A stretch of DNA of 64,000 nt, taken from Marinobacter sp. F3R11 (GTDB lineage Bacteria; Pseudomonadota; Gammaproteobacteria; Pseudomonadales; Oleiphilaceae). The notes under the pieces are model-generated. The model worked only from the letters and a program-made list of their open reading frames with translations, was not told where the DNA came from and did not search any database. Shown here in pieces: positions 56,625 to 64,000 of this stretch; position 1 is the first letter of the stretch, and each line of letters starts with the position of its first letter. The DNA lies in the NCBI RefSeq assembly GCF_003318275.1, contig NZ_QOCH01000013.1, forward strand, positions 557,152-621,151, written 5' to 3'. The position numbers and the translations under genes were made by a program.

Positions 56625-57401
56625 ATGCTGTTTGCAATGATCATTGGTGGTCTGATTGGTTACACCTTTGGCAAGTTCCCCGGTTTACTGGTGGGGGCAG
56701 CTCTCGGTGCATTTCTGCTTAACCGCGCTAAAAGCCGATTGATTGGCAAACTTCAGAATATTCAATCCGGCTTTGTAGAATCTGTATTTGCGGTTATGGG
56801 CGCCCTTTGTAAAGCAGATGGCGTTGTCTCAAAAGATGAAATACAAATGGCTGAAACCATGTTTGCGCGTTTCCGCCTGAATGAAGCACAAATTGCAACC
56901 GCAAAGGCGGCATTCAGCCGGGGTAAAGCCCAGGATTTCGATCTGGATGCAGAGCTGGAACACTTCATGCGCATCAGTGGAGGCCAGCCGGCTTTCCTGC
57001 AAATGTTCCTGCAAGTGCAGGTTTCAGCCGTTGCCGCAGATGGCGTTGTACACCCGGCAGAGCACGAGATGCTGGTTCGCATTGCCCGTGGTCTTGGCCT
57101 GCCCGAAAGCCAGGTTGACCAACTGGAAGCTATGTTGCGCGGCGCACATACCGGCCAGGCCGGTGGACAGCGTTCTACAGCCCAACAAAACGAAGACGCC
57201 TACAAAGTTCTGGGAGTTTCGCCGTCAATCAGCGACGCTGAACTTAAAAAGGTATACCGCAAGCTGATGAGCGAGAACCACCCCGACAAACTTGCAGGGC
57301 GCGGTCTTCCGGAAAGCATGCGCGAAATGGCAGAAGAACGGACTCAGGAAATAACCCACGCCTACGACATCATCAAAGAATCCCGCAAAAACAGCGCCTG
57401 A
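56625..57401 (+). CDS. djlA: DjlA-like membrane co-chaperone (TerB + J domain)
   Basis: The ATG at 56625 gives 258 residues. One N-terminal membrane segment (MLFAMIIGGLIGYTFGKFPGLLVG) is followed by a TerB-like domain (~48-170, VFAVMGALCKADGVVSKDEIQ) and a C-terminal J domain (~195-258). The J domain has the DnaK-stimulating HPD motif in MSENHPDKLAGRGLP. This is the DjlA layout, a DnaK partner at the inner membrane linked to envelope stress signalling. Confidence 0.9.
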   Translation: MLFAMIIGGLIGYTFGKFPGLLVGAALGAFLLNRAKSRLIGKLQNIQSGFVESVFAVMGALCKADGVVSKDEIQMAETMFARFRLNEAQIATAKAAFSRGKAQDFDLDAELEHFMRISGGQPAFLQMFLQVQVSAVAADGVVHPAEHEMLVRIARGLGLPESQVDQLEAMLRGAHTGQAGGQRSTAQQNEDAYKVLGVSPSISDAELKKVYRKLMSENHPDKLAGRGLPESMREMAEERTQEITHAYDIIKESRKNSA

Positions 57402-57462
57402 TTCCCGCCTGTTGCATCTTCACTAGCCCGGTTCAGTCAACGGGCCAGTGAACCCGCAAAAG

Positions 57463-60400
57463 TCAGCCGGCCCTGACACTCCTGGCATAGCCTCTCAGCC
57501 TCCTGCCTACTTTGTCACCTAGCACCAACATAGCTGGCGTTAGCAACAAGGTAAGAATAGTGGCGAAAGCAAGCCCCCCGGCAATAGCGCTGGAAAGCTG
57601 CGCCCACCATTGCGTGGATGGGGCCCCTAACCCCAGCGATGGTGCCAGAAGATTCACATTGATACTCAGGACCATGGGCATCAGCCCCAGCACCGTAGTC
57701 ACAGCGGTCAGGATCACAGGACGCAAGCGCAGGCAACTGGTTTCCAGCGCTGCATCGTACGCGGCCATTCCCTCTTTTTTCATCTGGTTATAGGTATCAA
57801 TAAGAATAATGTTGTTGTTCACCACAATTCCTGCCAGCGCAATAATACCCATGCCGACCATAACGACGCCGAAAGACTGGCCATTCAGGAGCAACCCCAG
57901 AAGAACACCTGCAGTGGAAAGCACAATCGCTGAAAGTATCAGAAAGCTCTGGTACAACGAGTTGAACTGGGTTACCAGAATAAGCAGCATCATGGCGATC
58001 GCCACCAGAAATGCAGTTATCAGGAAACTGGAAGCCTGCTGCTGATCTTCGTTTTCACCTGCAAACTTCACCGACACGCCATCAGGGGGCTCAGGGAGAT
58101 TTGCCTGTAGCGCTTTCAGTAAACTGTCTACCTGCTCCCCAGGCTGGATATCCGATTTGATGGTAACCGTTCGCTGGCCATCTACCCGCGCAATACTGCC
58201 GGTCTTGTTTCCCGGTTGCAGATCAAGAAACTGCGATAGGGGCACCTGTCCCCGGGGGGTATTAATCGTCTGGCGCTGCAGGTGATCCAGTTCGCGCCAG
58301 TTGTTCGGAACCCGTACCGCAATATCTACCTCGTCCCGCACATCTTCGGGCCGGTAGGTTGCCAGCACCAGACCGTTGGTAACCAGACGAACCGCACTGC
58401 CAATGCTGAGCACATCGGTTCCGAACCGGGCAGCGGCTTCGCGGTCAACCTCCAGACGCCATTCAATACCGGGTAAGCTGCGGTCATCTTCAATGTCCAG
58501 GAAGCCGCCCTGAGCACGCATCTGGCTTTCAATCTGGTCTACATACCCGTTGAGCCTGCTGCTTTCGCGGCTGCTGATCTGCAGTTCTATTGGTTTGCCG
58601 CCAGCCGGGCCGTTCTCCTGTTTTCTGAACTCCAGCTCTATACCCGGAATGTCTTCAGTTCGGGCCATGAAATCCTCAAGAATCGCGCTGGCACGGCGGC
58701 GGGAAAACCAGTCAGTAAACTGAAACTGAAGCACTCCGATCACGTCCGGAGCCATCTGTGTACTGGCGCTCAACATTGACCGGGCATAAACGGCTTTCAC
58801 TTCAGGCATACCCTGCAAACGACCCTCTACCTGCCGCACAATGGCATCCCGCTCATACACAGAAAGATCTCCCCGTGCGCGAATCTGCACCTGAGCTGAA
58901 TCCGGCTCCACACTGGGAAAGAACTCTATGCCATAGTTGAACTTTCCATAGGCGACATAGACCACCACAACGACCGCCAACACACCTGCTAACGTGAAAC
59001 CGGGATAAGACAGAAGTGCGGAGAGCAACCGGCGGTACCCCTGCATCATGCGGCCGCTTTCACTGACTGCACGGGCGCGACGACCGCCGCTGACACCGCC
59101 CAGCACCGGCAGAAACACAAGAGCCATCGCCAAAGACGCGACCAGGCATATGATTACGGTGATGGGCAGGAATTTCATGAACTCACCCACAACACCAGGC
59201 CAGAACAAAAGTGGCACAAACACAGCTAAAGTAGTCGCTGTAGACGCGATAATCGGCCAGGCCATGCGGCTTGCTGCTTCCGCCCATGCACCTTTCACTG
59301 CCTGCCCTTCAGAGAGGTTTCGGTCGGCCAGCTCTGATACCACAATGGCGCCATCTACCAGCATTCCTGCGACCAGAATAAGACTGAAAAGCACAACAAT
59401 ATTCAGGGTCAGGCCCATCATCCAGATCACCAGAATGCCGGTGAGAAAGGCCCCCGGAATGGTCAGCCCTACCAGCATGGCAGATCGCGGCCCCATGGCA
59501 GCGATGATCACAATAATGACCAGCACAATGGCAGTGAGTACGTTATTGAGCAAGTCGCTCAGCATATCGCGGACTTCGTCGGACTGGTCCATGATGTAGC
59601 GAATATCCAGAGCCTCTGGCAGATGAGGCTGCGCCCGGGCGATCAGCTCACGCACCTGGCTCACAGTTTCGATTATGTTTGCGCCAGTACGCTTAGACAC
59701 TTCCAGCACCAACGCCGGTTCACCATTAATGCGGGCAAATCCTGTCGGGTCTTTGAAGGTGCGCTGGAGCATGGCCACGTCGCCGAAGGTCACTACGGTA
59801 TCGCCGTCAACTTTGATCGGCATGGACATGACATCTTCAATGTTTTCAATAACGCCAGGAACTTTGAGCGTCATGCGCCCGTTTCCTGTGTCCAGCGACC
59901 CGGCTGCTACTAACTGGTTGTTGCGGGTAACCAGAGAACTCAGGTTATCGAAGTCTATGCCGTAGCTTTCCAGCACCTGGGGATCTACAACAATTTCCAG
60001 AAGATCTTCCCGATCACCGCCTATCTCGACTTCCAGCACCTCGGGAATTGCCTCGATAGCATCCTGAAACTCGCGGGCGATGGATATCAACTCCCGTTCA
60101 GACAAGGGGCCGGAAAGACCAATGGAAAGCACAGGAAAGAGAGAAACATTGATCTCATTCACTCGTGGCTCATCGGCCTCTTGCGGGAGATTACTGCGGG
60201 CAGTATCCACCTTTTCCCGGACATCCTGCAGTGCTGTATCCGGATCAAAACCGGCATCAAACTCCAGCATTACCGAGGCATGCCCCTCTGAAGCTGTGCC
60301 TCGCATTTCCTTGATACCCTCAAGCGAGCGCAACTCCTGTTCCATAGGCCGCACCAGCAGTCGCTCCGCGTCTTCCGGGCTTATGCCTTCCAGCGTCATG

Positions 60401-60546
60401 GAGATATAGATCATGGGAATGGTAACGTCAGGATTCGCTTCCCGGGGGATTGTCTGAAAAGCAGCCACACCACCCAGAATCAAAAACAGCAGAGTTAACA
60501 GTGTAGTACGGCTACGATCTATTGCGGCGAAAATGAGTGCGCGCAT
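57463..60546 (-). CDS. RND-family efflux transporter permease
   Basis: The 1027-residue inner-membrane protein is a full-length HAE-type RND pump: two halves, each with a first helix, a large periplasmic porter domain and five or six further helices. Seen: LLFLILGGVAAFQTIPREANPDV at the start, the proton-relay helix GMLVDGAIVVSELADRNLSEG (~400), and GIIALAGIVVNNNIILIDTYNQMKKEG in the second half. It is driven by proton exchange. The substrates are unknown. The adaptor gene lies 6 bp upstream; no outer-membrane TolC-type gene is present. Confidence 0.93.
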   Translation of the reverse strand: MRALIFAAIDRSRTTLLTLLFLILGGVAAFQTIPREANPDVTIPMIYISMTLEGISPEDAERLLVRPMEQELRSLEGIKEMRGTASEGHASVMLEFDAGFDPDTALQDVREKVDTARSNLPQEADEPRVNEINVSLFPVLSIGLSGPLSERELISIAREFQDAIEAIPEVLEVEIGGDREDLLEIVVDPQVLESYGIDFDNLSSLVTRNNQLVAAGSLDTGNGRMTLKVPGVIENIEDVMSMPIKVDGDTVVTFGDVAMLQRTFKDPTGFARINGEPALVLEVSKRTGANIIETVSQVRELIARAQPHLPEALDIRYIMDQSDEVRDMLSDLLNNVLTAIVLVIIVIIAAMGPRSAMLVGLTIPGAFLTGILVIWMMGLTLNIVVLFSLILVAGMLVDGAIVVSELADRNLSEGQAVKGAWAEAASRMAWPIIASTATTLAVFVPLLFWPGVVGEFMKFLPITVIICLVASLAMALVFLPVLGGVSGGRRARAVSESGRMMQGYRRLLSALLSYPGFTLAGVLAVVVVVYVAYGKFNYGIEFFPSVEPDSAQVQIRARGDLSVYERDAIVRQVEGRLQGMPEVKAVYARSMLSASTQMAPDVIGVLQFQFTDWFSRRRASAILEDFMARTEDIPGIELEFRKQENGPAGGKPIELQISSRESSRLNGYVDQIESQMRAQGGFLDIEDDRSLPGIEWRLEVDREAAARFGTDVLSIGSAVRLVTNGLVLATYRPEDVRDEVDIAVRVPNNWRELDHLQRQTINTPRGQVPLSQFLDLQPGNKTGSIARVDGQRTVTIKSDIQPGEQVDSLLKALQANLPEPPDGVSVKFAGENEDQQQASSFLITAFLVAIAMMLLILVTQFNSLYQSFLILSAIVLSTAGVLLGLLLNGQSFGVVMVGMGIIALAGIVVNNNIILIDTYNQMKKEGMAAYDAALETSCLRLRPVILTAVTTVLGLMPMVLSINVNLLAPSLGLGAPSTQWWAQLSSAIAGGLAFATILTLLLTPAMLVLGDKVGRRLRGYARSVRAG

Positions 60547-60552
60547 AACTGC

Positions 60553-61635
60553 TCAACCCCGTTTTTCAGCGACATCAACAGGCTCAACGTACTCGCCCTC
60601 GCTGACAAATCCACCTCCACGGGTAATCAGGCGAATTTCATCAGGCAAACCTGTTACCCAGGCGCCTTCGGTCGAAACACTGAGCAGGGTTACCGCACGA
60701 AAAACGACCTGATTCTGCTCATCAACATATTTCACTCCGGGCCGGCCGTCTTCACCCAGAGACAAGAATGCCGGGGAGATAAAGGTAGCCTGAACATCCT
60801 TCAACGCAATACGGAGGTTAGCACTGCCGCCGGCAATACGTTTCTGCTCCGGATTTTCAACGGCGACCTCTATGGCAAAACTACGGGTTTCGGGGTTAGC
60901 AGCACTGGCTACGAAAGTGATCACGCCCTCAAGTGCATCTCCGTCCAGAGGACGCACCAGCACTTTCTGTCCCGGCGCGACTTGCGCAACGGATTGCTGT
61001 GGCACCTGCCCTTTGGCTTTAAGCCGGTCTATCCGAACCAGCTCGTACAGAGGTGAGCCCACCTGAACCAGGCTTCCAGCCTCCACACTTTTACCGTTAA
61101 TCACACCATCAAACGGTGCCGAAGGCCTGAGATGGGAAACAGCAAGCTCCGCTGCCTTCAATTCAGACCGGGCGGCTGCCAGCTCACTTTCGAGACCGAG
61201 AATTTCCGACTGGGAGGCCAGGTTGCTGGCACGCAGTCTGCGGGCTGCAGCCAGATCGGCTTCAAGTTTTCTGACCTGTGCCTGCCAGCGTTCAACCTCG
61301 GCACTGCGGCCGTCTTCAGAAATCGTTAACAACACATCACCGGCTTTTACCGAGTCGCCGAGCTCCGCTTCAATGGTTTCAACTGTGCCTGCAATCCGGG
61401 CGCTCACTGTTACGGCATTCCACGGCTCAATCTGGCCCTGGAGCAAAAGACCCGGCTCATATAATTGAGCATGGAGACTTGTCACCTGGACCCGGGTCCG
61501 TTCCTGCTGCGCACTTTCTTGCTGTGCCGGCGCTTCGGTGCTGGCAACCCTGATATCGCCCGTCGCCATCCAGATCACCAGAGCAATGACCACCACTATG
61601 GACAATCCCAACGAACTCCATTTTACTCTGCTCAT
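60553..61635 (-). CDS. RND efflux periplasmic adaptor subunit
   Basis: I prefer the ATG at 61635 (MSRVKWSSLGLSIVVVIALVIWMATGD, 360 residues), which puts the membrane anchor at the N-terminus; the frame is open to 61689. The membrane-fusion core has lipoyl halves (VSARIAGTVETIEAELGDSVKAGDVLLTI and LRPSAPFDGVINGKSVEAGSLVQVG), a coiled-coil hairpin (~105-155) and a beta-barrel. It links the RND pump encoded directly downstream to an outer-membrane channel encoded elsewhere. A nested palindrome upstream at 61704-61726 may be the site of a local regulator. Confidence 0.92.
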   Translation of the reverse strand: MSRVKWSSLGLSIVVVIALVIWMATGDIRVASTEAPAQQESAQQERTRVQVTSLHAQLYEPGLLLQGQIEPWNAVTVSARIAGTVETIEAELGDSVKAGDVLLTISEDGRSAEVERWQAQVRKLEADLAAARRLRASNLASQSEILGLESELAAARSELKAAELAVSHLRPSAPFDGVINGKSVEAGSLVQVGSPLYELVRIDRLKAKGQVPQQSVAQVAPGQKVLVRPLDGDALEGVITFVASAANPETRSFAIEVAVENPEQKRIAGGSANLRIALKDVQATFISPAFLSLGEDGRPGVKYVDEQNQVVFRAVTLLSVSTEGAWVTGLPDEIRLITRGGGFVSEGEYVEPVDVAEKRG

Positions 61636-61703
61636 GAAATACCTACGCAGCATGAAAGCGATGAATTGCAACCAAAACAAACGCAGCATCCGAAAAAACT
61701 GAA

Positions 61704-61726
61704 TTAAACGGTTGCAACCTGTTTAA
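61704..61726. promoter_or_regulatory. Nested palindrome, candidate operator
   Basis: The 10-bp palindrome GGTTGCAACC lies inside 6-bp arms TTAAAC and GTTTAA. It is placed between the divergent RND efflux operon and the ilv leader, 69 bp before the adaptor start. TetR-type repressors of efflux genes bind sites like this, but no such regulator gene is in the window. Confidence 0.45.
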
Positions 61727-61785
61727 AACGTGAGGTAGATTCTACACAGAATCTTTTTACGAATTCAGAGCAGATTGTCCGTTTT

Positions 61786-61878
61786 ATGAATCTTAACTCC
61801 GTAATCATCCTTGCAATGTCAGTCCTGGTGGTAGTGGTACCTTCCGGGGGTTTTTGCGTGGATAAGCGGGTGAGATAG
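61786..61878 (+). CDS. ilv leader peptide (attenuator peptide)
   Basis: A 30-residue reading frame (MNLNSVIILAMSVLVVVVPS followed by GGFCVDKRVR) ends at TAG in 61876-61878. Eleven of its residues are Val, Ile or Leu, including four consecutive valines at residues 15-18. This is the composition of branched-chain amino acid attenuator peptides. Its last third encodes the antiterminator strand. Stalling at the valine codons would free that strand. Confidence 0.85.
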   Translation: MNLNSVIILAMSVLVVVVPSGGFCVDKRVR

Positions 61879-61911
61879 AGACAAACCTGACAAAACACCA
61901 GAAACCCCCGG
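61844..61911 (+). promoter_or_regulatory. Antiterminator pairing of the ilv attenuator
   Basis: CCGGGGGTTT at 61844-61853, inside the leader peptide gene, pairs perfectly over 10 bp with AAACCCCCGG at 61902-61911. The latter is also the left arm of the terminator, so the two structures exclude each other. A ribosome stalled on the valine codons favours this pairing. Confidence 0.82.
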
Positions 61912-61940
61912 CACCGAAAGGTCCCGGGGGTTTCTTTTTT
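61901..61940 (+). terminator. Attenuator terminator upstream of ilvG
   Basis: An 11-bp perfect stem (GAAACCCCCGG / CCGGGGGTTTC) with a 12-base loop is followed by six T, 22 bases before the ilvG start. It ends transcription when branched-chain amino acids are plentiful. Confidence 0.9.
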
Positions 61941-61961
61941 GCGGAAGAAAAAACAGGAAAT

Positions 61962-63668
61962 ATGACAATGAACGGCGCACAGCACATTCTTGAGGCGTTC
62001 CACCGCCACAACATCCAAACCGTTTTTGGCTACCCCGGCGGCTGCATCATGCCGCTATACGATGCCCTGGTGGATGATGTCAGTGTGGAACATGTGCTTT
62101 GCCGCCACGAACAAGGCTGCGCCCTGGCTGCCGACGGTTACGCCCGGGCCAGCGGCAGGCTGGGTGTTTGTATCGCCACTTCCGGCCCTGGCGCCACCAA
62201 TCTGATCACTGGTGTAGCCAACGCGCACCGGGACTCAACTCCCATGCTGGTCATTACTGGCCAGGTTCCATCCTCCCTCATTGGCACAGATGCCTTTCAG
62301 GAAACCGACGTTCTGGGGATGACTCTTGGAATCGTAAAGCATAGTTATCTGGCAGAGAGCGCGGACGAACTGCCTTCCATTCTGGAAGAAGCCATCGAAC
62401 TGGCTCAAAGCGGGCGTCCCGGACCGGTGTGGATTGACATCCCGAAGGATGTATTACTGGCAGAAGCAGCAGTTGCCCCAACCTGTCGCCCGACACCGAA
62501 AGAAGCTGCATGCCCCGATCTGACAAGCGCGACAGCCTTGTTACGGGCGGCCCGAAAGCCGTTGCTTTACAGCGGTGGAGGCATAAGTCTGGCCCATGCA
62601 GAAAAAAGCTTTCGTGATTTCGCTGAAAGCTCCGGGCTGCCGGCTGTAGTGTCTCTCAAGGGCATAGGAAATCCCGGAAAACACAGTGCTCACAATCTGG
62701 GCATGCTGGGCATGCACGGTTCCCGTGCTGCAAACCGTGCCGTAGATGAATGCGACCTTCTGCTGGTAATCGGTGCCCGTCTGGACGACCGTGCCACCGG
62801 CAAGCTGGAGGGATTCGCCCCGAATGCGCGCCTGATTCACATTGACGCAGACGCGGCTGAAATGAACAAACTCCTGAGTACCGAGCTCACGATCCGGGGT
62901 GACCTGAACACTGTTCTCAGGGAGCTGACACAAGTACTCAGAGAAACGCCTCTGGAGATCAGCGAATGGCGCAAGCAATGCCAGACCTGGCGCACGACAG
63001 GCGGTTTTCAGGCGGCAGATAACGAAGAACCTCTGACACCAATTACTGGCCCGGCCTTCATTCGCCAGCTGTCCCGGATTGCTCCGGATGACACAACTAT
63101 CGCGTGCGATGTAGGTCAGCATCAGATGTGGATAGCCCAGTATTACCAGTTTGATCACCCACGCCATCACCTTACCAGCGGTGGCCTCGGCACTATGGGC
63201 TTTGGTCTTCCTGCGGCAATCGGTGCCCAGTTTGCAAGGCCTGACAGTACCGTTCTGAATGTGACTGGCGATGGCTCATTCATGATGAATGCTCAGGAGC
63301 TGGCTACCATTCGCAGGTATAACCTGCCGGTGAAGCTGATCATTATGGACAACCAGTGCCTGGGCATGGTGCGCCAGCAACAGGAGTTGTTCTACAACAA
63401 CCGTGAATGCCAGATTAACCTCGACGACAACCCGGATTTCGTCGCTATGGCCCGGGCGTTCGACATCCCCGCCTTGAAAATTGAGCGTACCGATCAGGTG
63501 CGGCGTGGAATTGAAACCATACTCGCCTACCACGGTCCTATGCTTCTGCATGTGGCCATTGCCCGGGAAGAAAACGTCTGGCCAATTGTAAAGCCGGGTG
63601 GAAGTAACAGAGAGATGATTGATGAAACCCGCCGCAACAGCGCGGATAAAAAGGAGAAGGTTGCATGA
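61962..63668 (+). CDS. ilvG: Acetolactate synthase large subunit
   Basis: The 568-residue thiamine-diphosphate enzyme catalyses the first common step of valine, leucine and isoleucine synthesis. Visible: the N-terminal TPP domain with FGYPGGCIMPLYDAL and the catalytic glutamate in RHEQGCALAADGYARASG, the FAD/Rossmann middle domain, and the C-terminal GDGSFMMNAQELATIRRYNLPVKLIIMDNQ metal/TPP motif. The ATG at 61968 is better spaced from AGGAA than that at 61962. It pairs with the small subunit gene by a 4-base overlap, as in ilvGM, and is controlled by the attenuator upstream. Confidence 0.95.
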   Translation: MTMNGAQHILEAFHRHNIQTVFGYPGGCIMPLYDALVDDVSVEHVLCRHEQGCALAADGYARASGRLGVCIATSGPGATNLITGVANAHRDSTPMLVITGQVPSSLIGTDAFQETDVLGMTLGIVKHSYLAESADELPSILEEAIELAQSGRPGPVWIDIPKDVLLAEAAVAPTCRPTPKEAACPDLTSATALLRAARKPLLYSGGGISLAHAEKSFRDFAESSGLPAVVSLKGIGNPGKHSAHNLGMLGMHGSRAANRAVDECDLLLVIGARLDDRATGKLEGFAPNARLIHIDADAAEMNKLLSTELTIRGDLNTVLRELTQVLRETPLEISEWRKQCQTWRTTGGFQAADNEEPLTPITGPAFIRQLSRIAPDDTTIACDVGQHQMWIAQYYQFDHPRHHLTSGGLGTMGFGLPAAIGAQFARPDSTVLNVTGDGSFMMNAQELATIRRYNLPVKLIIMDNQCLGMVRQQQELFYNNRECQINLDDNPDFVAMARAFDIPALKIERTDQVRRGIETILAYHGPMLLHVAIAREENVWPIVKPGGSNREMIDETRRNSADKKEKVA

Positions 63669-63949
63669 CCACTGAGAGCTGTAACAGCACACCTGACTAT
63701 ACAATCGCCTGTCGCATGAATCACGAAGCCGCGGCGCTTGAACGCCTGTGCCAGGTTGTTCGTATCCGCGGCTTCCGGATTGCAAAGATGGCGGTGGAAA
63801 CCCAGGACGGTGTTCTGGATATCGCGCTGACCGTCCAGGGCACCCGACCGGTAACTATGCTTCAATCCCAGCTGGAAAAACTGCACACTGTGGAGGAGGT
63901 TATACTAACCACACCAGTCCTGGCACCTGCAACAAGCCGAACGGCCTGA
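63665..63949 (+). CDS. ilvM: Acetolactate synthase small (regulatory) subunit, ACT domain
   Basis: The 94-residue protein has one ACT domain (CRMNHEAAALERLCQVVRIRGFRIAKMAVET, residues ~17-47) and a short tail. This is the compact IlvM type rather than the longer IlvH/IlvN. It activates and stabilises the large subunit. Its ATG overlaps the ilvG stop codon by four bases (ATGA), showing translational coupling. Confidence 0.88.
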   Translation: MTTESCNSTPDYTIACRMNHEAAALERLCQVVRIRGFRIAKMAVETQDGVLDIALTVQGTRPVTMLQSQLEKLHTVEEVILTTPVLAPATSRTA

Positions 63950-63979
63950 CAGCCAGGGACAATAACAACAGGGAAACCC

Positions 63980-64000
63980 GTGATTTTTCGCAACGCTGCA
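63980..64000 (+). CDS. Possible start of the next operon gene (cut by window end)
   Basis: A GTG preceded by AGGGA at suitable spacing opens a frame (MIFRNAA) that runs to the window edge. With only seven codons the product cannot be named. It may be the next gene of the ilv operon. Confidence 0.25.

Overview
The window looks like chromosomal DNA of a marine gammaproteobacterium, most likely Marinobacter or a close relative. This is inferred from the protein character and from the block cinA-recA / mutS-fdxA, not from a database search. Most of the window is dense, moderately GC-rich core sequence. The main exception is an AT-richer stretch at about 16.1-20.1 kb.

Layout. 0-4 kb: the end of an AraC regulator, a glutathione-dependent formaldehyde detoxification pair (fghA, adhC) with a divergent LysR regulator, and tRNA-Asp. 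4.2-8.9 kb: a FixL/FixJ-like two-component pair and a Lon-family protease. 9-11.2 kb: an ECF sigma factor with a cysteine-containing tail, a UPF0718-type permease and a small CxxC thioredoxin-like protein in one operon. 11.4-16.1 kb: a periplasmic sugar-type binding protein with no transporter, overlapping a hybrid histidine kinase and followed by a REC-GGDEF diguanylate cyclase; I read this as a nutrient-sensing c-di-GMP module. 16.1-20.1 kb: an AT-rich island with a DUF3800-like protein, an unknown small protein and a large protein ending in a HEPN-like Rx4H motif. A 20-bp exact direct repeat marks its left edge and recurs inside the flavodoxin-like gene on its right. 20.1-25.6 kb: flavodoxin-like gene, recA (with LexA box and promoter), pncC/cinA, mutS, fdxA. 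25.6-35.6 kb: LysE exporter, NCS2-type permease, acyl-CoA synthetase, a second FixL/FixJ-like pair, MocR regulator and PhzF protein, and a HI0933/BaiN-type flavoprotein.

35.7-50.3 kb is the most unusual region. Six same-strand genes run from right to left: a HlyD-type adaptor, an M50 metalloprotease fused to a HlyD domain, a HlyD-SPOR fusion, a 1723-residue LEPR-XLL/DUF4347/VCBS-repeat surface protein, a hybrid kinase with two Hpt domains (one lacking its histidine), and a REC-GGDEF-EAL protein. I interpret it as a dedicated export, processing and anchoring apparatus for one giant exoprotein, linked to phosphorelay and c-di-GMP control. No ABC ATPase or TolC gene is present beside it.

50.6-64 kb returns to housekeeping and transport genes: solitary trpB, SulP transporter plus tandem universal stress protein, an MgtC/DUF4010 membrane protein, alkB, a DjlA-like co-chaperone, an RND efflux pump with its adaptor, and ilvG-ilvM. 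The ilvG gene is preceded by a textbook transcription attenuator: a 30-residue Val/Ile/Leu-rich leader peptide and mutually exclusive antiterminator and terminator hairpins.
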